Assembly: GCA_035606335.1 (NCBI GenBank)
Contig: DATNFP010000076.1
Span: 1-64,000 of the forward strand
Source: DATNFP01 sp035606335
GTDB lineage: Bacteria > Bacteroidota > Bacteroidia > Chitinophagales > Chitinophagaceae
Direction of reading: 5' to 3'
DNA: 64,000 nt
Part shown: one piece after another, positions 27,452 to 36,001 of the stretch
How the letters are laid out: the number at the start of each line of letters is the position of its first letter
How positions within the stretch are numbered: position 1 is the stretch's first letter
Made by a program: the position numbers and the translations under genes
Notes under the pieces: model-generated
Seen by the model: the letters and a program-made list of their open reading frames with translations, nothing else
Databases searched by the model: none
Told to the model about the DNA's origin: nothing

Positions 27452-27796
27452 TTATCCTTTGATTAATGTATAACCCCAGTCCCTCAGCCAACCAATAATT
27501 TTTTCTTTATAGTCTCCCTGTATCATTATCAGGCCATCTTTCACACTCCCTCCAGCACCACACTTGGTTTTTAACTGCTTACCAAGGGCTTCAAGGTCTT
27601 CTTCACTACCTGCAAAGCCATCTATAAGTGTCACAATTTTGCCTGCCCGCTGCTTTGTATCCAGCTTTATGCGTAGCTTTTGTTTATCTTTTGGTAACGT
27701 TACAGCATCGTTGCTTTCTCCCTCGTAGTCATTAAAATATTCTTTATTTGTAGAATATATAAGCCCATCTCCCCTCTCTCTATTTTTTTTAGACAT
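27452..27796 (-). CDS. SUI1/eIF1-like translation factor (YciH type)
   Basis: A 114-residue member of the bacterial SUI1 family, homologous to eukaryotic eIF1 and thought to tune start-site selection in translation. Start chosen at SKKNRERGDGLIYS; an upstream non-ATG extension adds a hydrophobic stretch not seen in the family. The eIF1 fold is seen in QRAGKIVTLIDGFAGSEEDL, LKTKCGAGGSVKDGLIMIQG and the C-terminal WLRDWGYTLIKG. It precedes the transketolase gene on the same strand. Confidence 0.92.
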   Translation of the reverse strand: MSKKNRERGDGLIYSTNKEYFNDYEGESNDAVTLPKDKQKLRIKLDTKQRAGKIVTLIDGFAGSEEDLEALGKQLKTKCGAGGSVKDGLIMIQGDYKEKIIGWLRDWGYTLIKG

Positions 27797-27910
27797 ACTA
27801 ATTCCATTTAAAATGTAAAGTTGTATTTTTTTCAAATAACATCGTTTGAGCAGCTACAAAAAATTATCAGACAATTGCTCATAAAAAAAGCCTCTTTCTA
27901 CAAAAAGCAT

Positions 27911-27918
27911 TACCTTTG
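27911..27918 (+). promoter_or_regulatory. -7 box of tRNA-His
   Basis: TACCTTTG matches TAnnTTTG and ends 14 bp before the tRNA 5' end, a fitting distance for a stable-RNA promoter. No clear -33 element. Confidence 0.55.
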
Positions 27919-27932
27919 CTTCCCGATTTCAT

Positions 27933-28011
27933 GGAGGTAGTAGCTCAGCTTGGTTAGAGCGTCAGATTGTGGCTCTGAAGGTCGTGGGTTCGACCCCCAT
28001 CTATCTCCCCA
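27933..28011 (+). tRNA. tRNA-His (GTG anticodon)
   Basis: The cloverleaf folds by eye. Acceptor GAGGTAG pairs with CTATCTC, with the extra G at -1 opposite C73 that is diagnostic for tRNA-His. D arm GCTC/GAGC with a 10-base loop; anticodon stem TCAGA/TCTGA with loop TTGTGGC, anticodon GTG at 27969-27971; T arm GTGGG-TTCGACC-CCCAT. CCA is encoded at 28009-28011. Confidence 0.97.
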
Positions 28012-28028
28012 AATTTTCTCCACATTAT

Positions 28029-28051
28029 AAGTGCCTTTCGGCACTTTTTTT
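28029..28051 (+). terminator. Rho-independent terminator after tRNA-His
   Basis: AAGTGCC and GGCACTT form a 7-bp stem with a TTTC loop and run into seven T. Confidence 0.88.
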
Positions 28052-28129
28052 ATATCTTACCCATCCTATTATTAAATACCTTTACAGATTAATAGTTTTT
28101 ATTTGTTTTATTATTTTAAATTTTAAATC

Positions 28130-28567
28130 ATGAGCTTAGAAGTTACAGGCAAATTGCTCGTTAAGTACGATTCACAACAGGTAAATGACCGCTTTAGAAA
28201 ACGCGAATTTGTTATTGAATTAGCAGAAGAAATTAATGGAAATGTGTACACGAATTACGCTAAAATGCAATTAGTACAAAACAAATGTGATATTATAGAC
28301 CGTTTTAATGAAGGTGATATGGTAAAAGTTTCTTTTAATATAAAAGGAAACAAATGGGAAAAAGATGGCAAAGTGAATTTTATTACCAATCTCGACGCAT
28401 GGCGCATTGAAAGTGCAAATGGTGCTGCTCCTACTGGTAACATGAGCAACGCACAACCCGCTGGGGCTTACAACAATGCTAACGGCGCAAATAAATCGTT
28501 TGGTAATAATACTGGTGGTAATTTCTATAATCCTTCTCCCGAAAATGTAGATGATCTCCCTTTTTAA
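28130..28567 (+). CDS. DUF3127 protein, SSB-like
   Basis: A 145-residue protein of the Bacteroidota family DUF3127. The N-terminal ~100 residues look like an OB fold: VTGKLLVKYDSQQV, RKREFVIELAEEI and FNEGDMVKVSFNIKGN. A flexible Asn/Gly/Ala-rich linker follows, and the last residues are ENVDDLPF, closely resembling the acidic DDIPF tip that single-stranded DNA-binding proteins use to recruit partners. Both features suggest a single-strand nucleic-acid-binding role, but this is inference; classical SSB motifs are not complete. The DUF4836 gene follows after 34 bp. Confidence 0.82.
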   Translation: MSLEVTGKLLVKYDSQQVNDRFRKREFVIELAEEINGNVYTNYAKMQLVQNKCDIIDRFNEGDMVKVSFNIKGNKWEKDGKVNFITNLDAWRIESANGAAPTGNMSNAQPAGAYNNANGANKSFGNNTGGNFYNPSPENVDDLPF

Positions 28568-28601
28568 TATAAATTAAAACCCACAAACATATAGGCTTCT
28601 T

Positions 28602-30284
28602 ATGCGCAGGCATTCACTTTTCGTCACTATTATTTGTCTCGTGCTGATCGTTTTCAGCTCTTGCAACCATCTCCCGGACCATGCTCGTTACATTCCTAAA
28701 GATGCTTCTATTGTAGTAGGCATCAATATGAAAGCTATTGAGAAAAAGGTAGCCTGGGATTCATTTGTTGGCAGTAAGCTTTTTGACAAGATCGAAAAGA
28801 ATTCTCCCATAAAAAGCATTCTTGCTGATGCACAAAATTCAGGCATATCCGACAACACACCTTATCTGTATATTAAATACGATAAGCGTTTTAGTGAAGG
28901 CGGAGAGATTACAGCGCTAATACCCCTTAGTGATGCTGGCAAATGGGAAGCCTACATGAAAAAAATATTCCCTAAGGCAACTATAAAACAGGTTTCAGGC
29001 CGCAAAGAAGCTATGCTGCCTTACAATATGTATGCTGGCTGGAACGACAAGCTATTGATTGTTATCTATGGTCTTCCCAGTGCAAGCAATTATCAGTCTA
29101 TGGCTATGGCTGCTATGGCAAATAATGCTACCGGGGGAGATTCGTCATCTGCTGCAGCTCCACAAAGCAAGGGAATGGATGAAACTACCATGGCTGCGGA
29201 AATGGAAAACGCCTTTAGCGTAACCAGAGAAAACTCTCTTATTGAGAATAAACGTTTTACCCAATTGGAAAGCGCTGGTCATGATATTACTTCATGGGTT
29301 AACTATGATGTATTACTTACAAGATACATGCAGCAAATGTCAGGGATGACAGGTGGTGTTACACTGGCTAATACCCTGTGGAAAGATGCCGCCGCTGCTT
29401 CATACTGCGATTTCAAGGATGGCGCTATCAATGGCAATGTACGCTATTATATGTCCGACGACCTTAAAGATATATGTAAAGAACTCGGCGCAACCAACGC
29501 TGATAAAGATATGATCAACAGGCTCCCGGTACAAAATCTCGACCTGCTGATGGCATGGCACCTTTCCCCAAAGGGACTTAAGGCATTGCTGGAAAAGATC
29601 GGCGTACTGGGCTTTGCAAATGTTGCACTTACCAGCCAGAATATGAATGTAGACTCTATTCTGAATGCCTTCACGGGCGATATGGCAATAGCCGTTGACA
29701 ATTTTGCGTTGAACAATCAATCACAACAACCCACTGACTCATTGGGAATGACGAATTCCTTTAAGCCATCTCTCGATGCTATGTTTGTCATCAAGATCAA
29801 TAAAAAAGAAAGCTTCAATAAGTTATTACAAATGTTGATTTCTTCAGGTGGCGGTGGTCTTACCCCGATGGGCAATAATACCTATATGGTGCCCATTACT
29901 TCCACAGATTCTATCTTCATTATGACTGACGATAACTATGCTATTGTTTCAAACAGGTCGGCAGTTGCTTCCAATTTCCTTAAAGGAGCTTACAAAGGCC
30001 AGAAATTACCGGCAGAAGCTGATATTTATGGTCATCCATCCGGCATGTTTATAGATGTTCAGCAGGTGGTAAGCACCATCAACCCAGGCATTGCCCATTC
30101 TGCACACGATTCAACCATGATAGCAGAAGGGAAAAAGCTGGTGAGCAGTATGGCAATGAGTGGAGGTGCGTTTAAGGATGGCGCTTTTGAATACAACATG
30201 TCGGTAAATTTTGTCGATAAAAAAGAAAATAGCTTACTGCAGATCCTGGATTTTGCGGTACGAATGAATACGGGGAACCAGTAG
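28602..30284 (+). CDS. DUF4836 family lipoprotein
   Basis: A 560-residue lipoprotein with signal and lipobox FSSC (Cys21). The mature start NHLPDHARYIPKDASIVVGI matches the DUF4836 family of Bacteroidota, whose biochemical role is unknown. The body is a mixed alpha/beta protein with Met/Ala/Ser-rich low-complexity segments around residues 165-200. It probably sits in the periplasmic or outer membrane leaflet. Co-directional with DUF3127, 34 bp behind it. Confidence 0.85.
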   Translation: MRRHSLFVTIICLVLIVFSSCNHLPDHARYIPKDASIVVGINMKAIEKKVAWDSFVGSKLFDKIEKNSPIKSILADAQNSGISDNTPYLYIKYDKRFSEGGEITALIPLSDAGKWEAYMKKIFPKATIKQVSGRKEAMLPYNMYAGWNDKLLIVIYGLPSASNYQSMAMAAMANNATGGDSSSAAAPQSKGMDETTMAAEMENAFSVTRENSLIENKRFTQLESAGHDITSWVNYDVLLTRYMQQMSGMTGGVTLANTLWKDAAAASYCDFKDGAINGNVRYYMSDDLKDICKELGATNADKDMINRLPVQNLDLLMAWHLSPKGLKALLEKIGVLGFANVALTSQNMNVDSILNAFTGDMAIAVDNFALNNQSQQPTDSLGMTNSFKPSLDAMFVIKINKKESFNKLLQMLISSGGGGLTPMGNNTYMVPITSTDSIFIMTDDNYAIVSNRSAVASNFLKGAYKGQKLPAEADIYGHPSGMFIDVQQVVSTINPGIAHSAHDSTMIAEGKKLVSSMAMSGGAFKDGAFEYNMSVNFVDKKENSLLQILDFAVRMNTGNQ

Positions 30285-30432
30285 CAATTAACTAGGATTT
30301 TAGTATATTGTTTATCTTTAATATAGCCCGTTACAAACCTATTGCCGTTGTTGAACTGTCTATATTGTAGCATATTATCTGTGATTTTTTTGATTTCTTA
30401 ACTTTTTTTGCAAACTTGTTAAAAATTTTTCG

Positions 30433-31467
30433 ATGAGGAAATTCCACCTGTTCTATAAACTGGCTATAGTTGTATCGCTGGTAATTGCTGTACAGGGCTG
30501 TACGAAAAAGAGCAACAATAATAACAACGTTGTTATAGAAACCCCGTATGGGCTTTATTTTTCAGATACTGCTGGCGCTTTATTCAATACTAACGACGGT
30601 AGTACCGTTAAGCCACTTGTTTTTTTTCCAGATGGTTATCCATCAAGAGCTATAACTATTTCAGGCAATAACCTCATATGGGTAAAGAATAATGCTCATA
30701 TCAGCACCAATGATGGTAGTAATTTTAATCCCACTTATCGTTTTGTTAACCCCGCTTCTTTCGGACCCTCTACTATTTTAAGCTCTAAAGACGAAGGCCG
30801 CGTTTATCTCACCAGCACTCAATATAAAGGCGGTGTTGTCTATAGTGATCAGAACGGGGCTCCAGGTACCTGGATAGTTGATTCTTTTGCAAAGGGTTTC
30901 TCCAATCCCGCCTTCATTACATCATTTACCGAGCTGGCTAATGATAGTGTAATAGGATACGACGCCCTCAATCACAGGATATTCTACAAAGCCGGCAAAA
31001 ACAGGCCATGGGTAGAAAATATAATAAGCACCGGTTCAACTAAATTGCCAACTAACGGCTTCTTTTTCTTAACACATTTCAACAATACAATTGTTGCTCT
31101 TGATTTCTTAGGTATAAATGGCGCCTGGTATAGCAACGACCTTGGTGTTACCTGGGCTCAATATAAAGGGCTTCCTATTCGCTCATTGCGTTGTGGAAAT
31201 GCACCTTTCGACCAGGTATTGCTTGTTGGCACCGATTCTTTGGGTATTTATATGCTTAATCCTTCTACCAATACCTTTACCTCTGCCAATGCGGGATTAA
31301 GCGTCAATCCAGTTGTGAACGGCATCGTAGGCAAAGAACAGATATATAAAACAGGTGGTACAGTACAATACATTTACATTGCTACTAACAAAGGGCTTTA
31401 TCGCAGCCAGGACCTGGGTAATAACTGGGTGATGGTACAACCGGGCAATTACGTAGATATTTATTAG
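30433..31467 (+). CDS. Lipoprotein with BNR/beta-propeller-like repeats
   Basis: A 344-residue lipoprotein (Cys23 in AVQGC, then an Asn-rich linker KKSNNNNN). The body contains repeated blade-like units with Asp-box-like turns such as AWYSNDLGVTWAQYKGLP and GLYRSQDLGNNWVMV, as seen in sialidase/YCF48-type beta propellers. No catalytic residues are recognised. It may be a surface binding or assembly factor; function unknown. Its stop codon interlocks with the convergent gene behind it (31464-31467). Confidence 0.75.
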   Translation: MRKFHLFYKLAIVVSLVIAVQGCTKKSNNNNNVVIETPYGLYFSDTAGALFNTNDGSTVKPLVFFPDGYPSRAITISGNNLIWVKNNAHISTNDGSNFNPTYRFVNPASFGPSTILSSKDEGRVYLTSTQYKGGVVYSDQNGAPGTWIVDSFAKGFSNPAFITSFTELANDSVIGYDALNHRIFYKAGKNRPWVENIISTGSTKLPTNGFFFLTHFNNTIVALDFLGINGAWYSNDLGVTWAQYKGLPIRSLRCGNAPFDQVLLVGTDSLGIYMLNPSTNTFTSANAGLSVNPVVNGIVGKEQIYKTGGTVQYIYIATNKGLYRSQDLGNNWVMVQPGNYVDIY

Positions 31468-31862
31468 TCTTCCTCTATATCAGGACCAAGTAATTCATTC
31501 AGGTCGCGCCGCTGTTTTTTAGTGGGGCGACCTGTGTTGCTTTGGCGCTTTCCCGTGTAGAAGCTGGTGCGCAGGCGCTGGTTTAGCAACTGGTCTTCTT
31601 CTGTTGTGAGGTCCACATAGTGTTTTACGGCTTCTTCATAGCCTGCCCTGTTGTGGAGCAGCCCGGTTACTTCTATGGTCCAGCGGCGATCGGGGGTTTT
31701 TATATCATACCTGTCGCCTATGGCTATTGTTTTTGCTGCTTTTACAGATACACCGTTCAGCTTCACTTTGCCGTCCTCACAGGCTGCAGATGCCAGCGTG
31801 CGTGTCTTGAATATTCTAATGGCCCAGAGATATTTGTCCAGTCTCAGTTTCACATTATCCAT
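31464..31862 (-). CDS. S4-domain RNA-binding protein, Hsp15-like
   Basis: A 132-residue protein of the Hsp15/HslR group, which in E. coli binds stalled 50S subunits carrying peptidyl-tRNA after heat shock. The ATG at 31862 is chosen since MDNVKLRLDKYLWAIRIFKT is the canonical S4 start; an upstream extension is hydrophobic and unsupported. The S4 motif continues with RTLASAACEDGKVKLNGV and a basic tail with TGRPTKKQRRDLNELLG. Divergent from purN. Confidence 0.9.
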   Translation of the reverse strand: MDNVKLRLDKYLWAIRIFKTRTLASAACEDGKVKLNGVSVKAAKTIAIGDRYDIKTPDRRWTIEVTGLLHNRAGYEEAVKHYVDLTTEEDQLLNQRLRTSFYTGKRQSNTGRPTKKQRRDLNELLGPDIEED

Positions 31863-31974
31863 ACTGTAAATTAAAAAAAGTAATGTCAACAAAATCTTAA
31901 TACCTCCCCTAATATCAAAAATCTATATAGCAAATACTTTGGGTAGCGCAAAAACACTTTACTAATTTTACTCC

Positions 31975-32556
31975 ATGCACAATCTTGTCGTTTTCGCATC
32001 GGGCAGGGGGAGTAATGCCGCTGCCATCATTGAATATTTTAAACAAAACGGTCTTGCCAAAATAGCTCTCATCGTTAGCAATAAAGCTGATGCGGGTGTG
32101 ATAAACATAGCTGAAAATGAGCATATACCTTTTCTTATTGTGGACAAGCAATCGTTTCATGAAACGCTATTGCTGGACCAACTACAATCTTACAAGCCCT
32201 CATTTATAGTGCTGGCGGGCTTCCTGTGGAAGATACCGGATCATATCATACAGACATTCCCTGATCGTATCATCAATATACATCCTGCCTTATTACCTAA
32301 TTATGGAGGAAAAGGTATGTACGGGCATTATGTGCATCGCGCAGTGCTTGGCGCTAAGGATGCAGAATCGGGCATTACCATACATTACGTGAACGAAGTG
32401 TATGATAGCGCCAATATCATATTGCAGGCAAGATGCAAGGTGCATGAGGATGATACTGCAGATACACTTGCGGGGCGCATTCATAGTTTAGAACATTTTT
32501 ATTATCCAAGGGCTATTGAGTTTTTGTTATCGAATAAGGATGCACAAACAGAGTAA
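31975..32556 (+). CDS. purN: Phosphoribosylglycinamide formyltransferase
   Basis: PurN transfers a formyl group from 10-formyl-tetrahydrofolate to GAR in purine synthesis. The 193-residue product starts with NLVVFASGRGSNAAAIIEYF (the phosphate-binding loop) and contains the catalytic block NIHPALLPNYGGKGMYG and SGITIHYVNEVYDSANII with the conserved Asn, His and Asp. Length is normal. The methyltransferase gene follows after 10 bp, so they may be co-transcribed. Confidence 0.96.
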   Translation: MHNLVVFASGRGSNAAAIIEYFKQNGLAKIALIVSNKADAGVINIAENEHIPFLIVDKQSFHETLLLDQLQSYKPSFIVLAGFLWKIPDHIIQTFPDRIINIHPALLPNYGGKGMYGHYVHRAVLGAKDAESGITIHYVNEVYDSANIILQARCKVHEDDTADTLAGRIHSLEHFYYPRAIEFLLSNKDAQTE

Positions 32557-32566
32557 TATCTAATTT

Positions 32567-33355
32567 ATGGCGCATGGTACTGAATTTCAAGGTATAGCTG
32601 GGTTGTATAGCGACTACAGACCGTCTTATCCTGCTGCAATGATCGATGCTATAGCACGGTATACCGGCATTGATAATGATGCAAAGCAGAATGGCGCAGT
32701 GATCATAGACGTTGGTTCAGGTACAGGAATATCTACAAGGCTGCTCAGGGAAAGATTTGACGCCGCTGTTACTGTGCTGGGCCTGGAACCTAATGATGAT
32801 ATGTACACCACTGCTGTCAGCTTTCCAGGTAGCTACAAAAACCTTGCTTACCTGCATTGTGCTGCTGAAGATCTGCCATTTAAAGACAACACTGTTTCAG
32901 GCGTAATGGCGGCACAGGCAGTACAATGGTTCAACCGGCCGATGTTCTATAAAGAAGTATCACGTGTGCTTAGGCCTAATGGCTTCTTTGCCCTATTGCA
33001 GAACAACCGTGATTGGGAGAGCGATGCTTTTCTTGCGGCTTATGAGGAGCTGCTTGAAAAATATAGCCCCGGCTACTCGAGACACTACAGGTCCTTTGAT
33101 CTGCCACAGGAAATGAAAAGCATTAATGGCATGACAGCTTTTGAAACCCACAATGACAGCTGGAAAAGAACCATATCGAAAGATGATTTTTTAGGCTTTG
33201 CCATGTCTTCTACTAAGGTGCAGGCTGCAATGAAAAATGCAGGGGCGGAATATATCAAAGAACTTATTTTACAATTAATAAAAGAACAAACAGGAGACTC
33301 AAATACTTTTAAGATCGCTTATAAGACTGAGCTATTCCTGGTGAGGAAAATGTAG
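32567..33355 (+). CDS. Class I SAM-dependent methyltransferase
   Basis: A 262-residue Rossmann-fold methyltransferase of the methyltransferase_11 type. Motif I is IIDVGSGTGISTRLL; the post-I acidic residue is in LGLEPNDDM; motif IV region is AAEDLPFKDNTVSGVMAAQA; then VLRPNGFFALLQNN. The substrate is not evident; small-molecule or lipid substrates are typical of the group. It lies 10 bp downstream of purN. Confidence 0.88.
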   Translation: MAHGTEFQGIAGLYSDYRPSYPAAMIDAIARYTGIDNDAKQNGAVIIDVGSGTGISTRLLRERFDAAVTVLGLEPNDDMYTTAVSFPGSYKNLAYLHCAAEDLPFKDNTVSGVMAAQAVQWFNRPMFYKEVSRVLRPNGFFALLQNNRDWESDAFLAAYEELLEKYSPGYSRHYRSFDLPQEMKSINGMTAFETHNDSWKRTISKDDFLGFAMSSTKVQAAMKNAGAEYIKELILQLIKEQTGDSNTFKIAYKTELFLVRKM

Positions 33356-33468
33356 TGCACAATACAATAAAGTAATTTTTGTACACTCCAATTAACTCAA
33401 TAATTACAATCCTGAATAAAGCTCATACTATATTTCCCTTTGCTCTCGCTGTTTCTTCGCACTCATAA

Positions 33469-33490
33469 TGTCATCCCAAACGAAGCCTTG
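33469..33490. repeat. Partial copy of dispersed TCATCC...AGCCTTG repeat
   Basis: TGTCATCCCAAACGAAGCCT resembles the first part of the unit at 33509; the second half (GAAGGATCTC) is missing. Confidence 0.55.
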
Positions 33491-33508
33491 TTTATCACAC
33501 TTATGCAT

Positions 33509-33570
33509 TGTCATCCTGAACGGAGCCTTGGCTTGTGCGATAGTCGCGCAGTGAAGGATCTCACTAATTG
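33509..33570. repeat. Dispersed intergenic repeat, full copy
   Basis: Begins TGTCATCCTGAACGGAGCC, has TTGTGCGATAGTCGCGCA in the middle and ends GTGAAGGATCTCACTAAT. The form TCATCCTGA...GAAGGATCT is a widely dispersed intergenic element in Bacteroidota genomes. The middle GATAGTCGCGCAGT is partly self-complementary. Confidence 0.65.
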
Positions 33571-33628
33571 AGGGCAAAACTTAATATCAACGCAGCTCTC
33601 CTTTTCGTACTCAATATCAAATAAACGT

Positions 33629-33688
33629 TCTCCTTGAGTGGAGCCTTGGGCCTTGTGCAATAGCTGCGTAGTGAAGGATCTCCTTAAT
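33629..33688. repeat. Dispersed intergenic repeat, degenerate copy
   Basis: Shares GAGCCTTGG, TTGTGC(G/A)ATAG and GTGAAGGATCTC with the copy at 33509, about 120 bp away in the same orientation; the first part is degenerate. Confidence 0.6.
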
Positions 33689-33731
33689 CAAGGCATAGCA
33701 ATGAAACAAAACGGTCATTATACTAACCGCA

Positions 33732-33908
33732 TTAAGAGTCTTTCTTAAATTCTTTTATTTTTCTATAAATGATCAACAACCACATAATTCCCAAAAGAGC
33801 AACAACCACACCAAATAAAATATCAAAAACAAACTTTAATATCAATCCCCAAACGACTATAGCTATAGCTATACTAATTGCTGAGTTTACCTTAAGTCTA
33901 ACTTTCAT
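33732..33908 (-). CDS. Small 58-residue membrane protein
   Basis: A short open frame starting with ATG (complement of 33906-33908) encodes a basic N-terminus (KVRLKVNS), then about 40 hydrophobic residues forming two TM helices with a turn near LKFVFD (AISIAIAIVVWGLIL and ILFGVVVALLGIMWLLIIY), and a basic C-terminus RKIKEFKKDS. It lies 31 bp downstream of the beta-helix membrane protein gene on the same strand and is likely co-transcribed with it. I do not recognise a family. The charge pattern and hairpin topology support a real protein. Confidence 0.6.
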   Translation of the reverse strand: MKVRLKVNSAISIAIAIVVWGLILKFVFDILFGVVVALLGIMWLLIIYRKIKEFKKDS

Positions 33909-33939
33909 TATTTAATTTGACAGTAATTTAAAAAGAAAT

Positions 33940-35781
33940 TTATTGCTTAATAAATTTTCTAAAAGCACTAATTATTTGAAAAAGAAAATATGCTACAATA
34001 ACGCGCTCTATAAAGTCCAAAAAATAAATAACTCCATTTGAATTATTTGCTTCACCAAAAATATTTGTGCTATGTGTAGGATTTAGTATTTCAAACCATA
34101 ATTTCAATTCGTTATAAAAAATTACTTTCAATGTAAGGGATATATCATGCTGTGAGAAGCTTGGCTTCAAAAGTATATTTGGATTTACACATAGTGCGAT
34201 CGGAACATAAATTATAAATGACAATGACAATAACAATAGTGTAGGTTTTAACCAATTTTGGCCAAAATTATTAGATTGACTAATCCACAATATTAATTTG
34301 TCAACGATAGTCCCTTGTCTATTGTATTTTAAAAATTTTCTATAATTATGCATTTCCCACCGTTGGAATTCAAGAGCTTGTGGCTTATCTCCGTTCATTT
34401 CCATTGCATATTTTAACTGCCTATATATTTCCCTGACTGATTGGAAGTCCGAAGCAAGTATTTTTTTCATATTTTTTATCGCTTCTTTGTTTTTTCTGTG
34501 TCGTTTTATTAATTGTCGTCTTGCTTTTTCGTCAACATGAATTTTCTCTTTTGAAAACCATTCTATATTTGAAGTAATTATTTCGGATAAAACAACATCT
34601 TGGATAGTCATTGAATCAAATGTGTTAAAAGACATTTGATAAAACTGCGCTTTTCCCAAATTTGATTGGCTAATAAAAGCTACGCTTTTTCTATAAACCT
34701 TTACATCAGTATCAATCCAGGTATTATTTGATGCCCTGACATTAGAAAATACTAATTCTGCATTATTGAAAAAGTGTATTATGTTCAATTCATTAATTAA
34801 AGCATATTCAATTATTACATTGGTTTTTGTACTAAAACCTGAAAGGCGTAGCATACGTACATCAATATGTCTTAATGTAATGTCACCTTGCAACATAGCA
34901 GAGAAATTGATGTTGATAATATCAATTTGCGCCTGTTTTATTAAGTCTCTAGAATCTTCGCCATCTAGATAAAACCCATTCTTGAATTCTGTACTTTCTA
35001 GGTGAATTGTGTTGAGTTTTTTCTTCTCTCCTTGAGTTGAATTACTAAGCTCAATTATGAAATACTTTTTAAAAATTCCTCCGTTGATAGTTAAGGTACC
35101 AGAATCCTCTATGTCTTTTAAAATAACTTCGTTTTCACAAGTGTTATTATAAAAAGTAATCCCCGATCTATAACTACCATTCTTAATAAAAACTCTTTCG
35201 TTAAAAGTGCTTTTGTTAAATAAAAGCCTTTCTGTTACAATATCTTCGAATCTTACGAATGCATTGATATTACATGAGACTAAATCGACTCCAAAATGTG
35301 AACTTAAATTAAAAATATCAAAAAAAATGTTGACACTTGTATCTTCGAATTTTAAGCTTTCATGTATAATTTTTGATTTTTTGATGGAAATGCCTTTTTC
35401 CATAACACAATTAAGAAATCGTAAATCTCGTTCGATTGTTATTTCATTAATAGAGATTTCTCCTTTAAATAAGCAATCTTTAAAACCTATATTTCTGTTG
35501 TCTGTGTTAAAATTATTATCAAAACCAGTTGCATCAACATTATTTAGAATTAGCGGAGCTCTAAACTTACAATTGATAAATTCAATACCAATGTTCAAAG
35601 AAATATTTGAAATAGAAAATTCCTGTAAAAATTCGACGTTTTTGAAACAGACCCATCGGCTTTGATAATTAGCCGATGTTATATCAACTCTATCAGTAAC
35701 GATACAATTAATGAATGTTTGAGTACTATTAAGTACGTTAATTATGGGTACAATATCAGCATGAAAAGTAATATTATTCAT
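33940..35781 (-). CDS. Beta-helix (pentapeptide-like) protein with C-terminal two-TM domain
   Basis: A 613-residue protein, far more AT-rich than its neighbours. Residues ~1-400 consist of repeated short strands ending in Asn, Cys or Asp turns (FKNVEFLQEFSISNISL, FKDCLFKGEISINEI, FLNCVMEKGISIKKS), which resemble a right-handed beta helix of degenerate pentapeptide type. A basic helical linker follows (~410-500, with KARRQLIKRHRKNKEAIKN and the conserved-looking REIYRQLKYAMEMNGDKPQA). Two TM helices lie near 514-533 and 591-608 with an amphipathic stretch between, a layout like pentapeptide proteins fused to a two-TM pore domain, though no K+ filter (TVGYG) is seen. No signal peptide. Role unknown; possibly a membrane effector or channel. 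Confidence 0.7.
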   Translation of the reverse strand: MNNITFHADIVPIINVLNSTQTFINCIVTDRVDITSANYQSRWVCFKNVEFLQEFSISNISLNIGIEFINCKFRAPLILNNVDATGFDNNFNTDNRNIGFKDCLFKGEISINEITIERDLRFLNCVMEKGISIKKSKIIHESLKFEDTSVNIFFDIFNLSSHFGVDLVSCNINAFVRFEDIVTERLLFNKSTFNERVFIKNGSYRSGITFYNNTCENEVILKDIEDSGTLTINGGIFKKYFIIELSNSTQGEKKKLNTIHLESTEFKNGFYLDGEDSRDLIKQAQIDIININFSAMLQGDITLRHIDVRMLRLSGFSTKTNVIIEYALINELNIIHFFNNAELVFSNVRASNNTWIDTDVKVYRKSVAFISQSNLGKAQFYQMSFNTFDSMTIQDVVLSEIITSNIEWFSKEKIHVDEKARRQLIKRHRKNKEAIKNMKKILASDFQSVREIYRQLKYAMEMNGDKPQALEFQRWEMHNYRKFLKYNRQGTIVDKLILWISQSNNFGQNWLKPTLLLLSLSFIIYVPIALCVNPNILLKPSFSQHDISLTLKVIFYNELKLWFEILNPTHSTNIFGEANNSNGVIYFLDFIERVIVAYFLFQIISAFRKFIKQ

Positions 35782-36001
35782 ATTAAATAATGCACAAACT
35801 TAATATTTTTAAAAAAATTAAGGTATTTGCATATTAACACATGAAAAGTTTTCACTTCATTGACTATTTTCTATCATTATCCCAAATCTGTATAGTCATT
35901 ATACACTTACAGCATAATCATAAAAATTCAATTTTTTCATCTCTACGTTCCTGCTCAATTTTGCTTTAGCCACAATTAATGGCTACAAAAGTATAACCCT
36001 C

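Larger units (their letters stand above)
33356..33731. other. Intergenic region carrying dispersed repeats
   Basis: About 375 bases without a gene between the methyltransferase and the small membrane protein. It holds three related repeat units (33469-33490, 33509-33570, 33629-33688). Nothing else recognised. Confidence 0.6.

Noticed and set aside
31865..31890. E. coli-like -35 (TTGACA on the minus strand) upstream of the S4-domain gene
   Set aside because: Bacteroidota primary sigma factors do not use this element and no matching -7 box is present.
33469..33688. CRISPR-like array
   Set aside because: The units are unequal, degenerate and differently spaced, with no uniform spacers and no cas genes.
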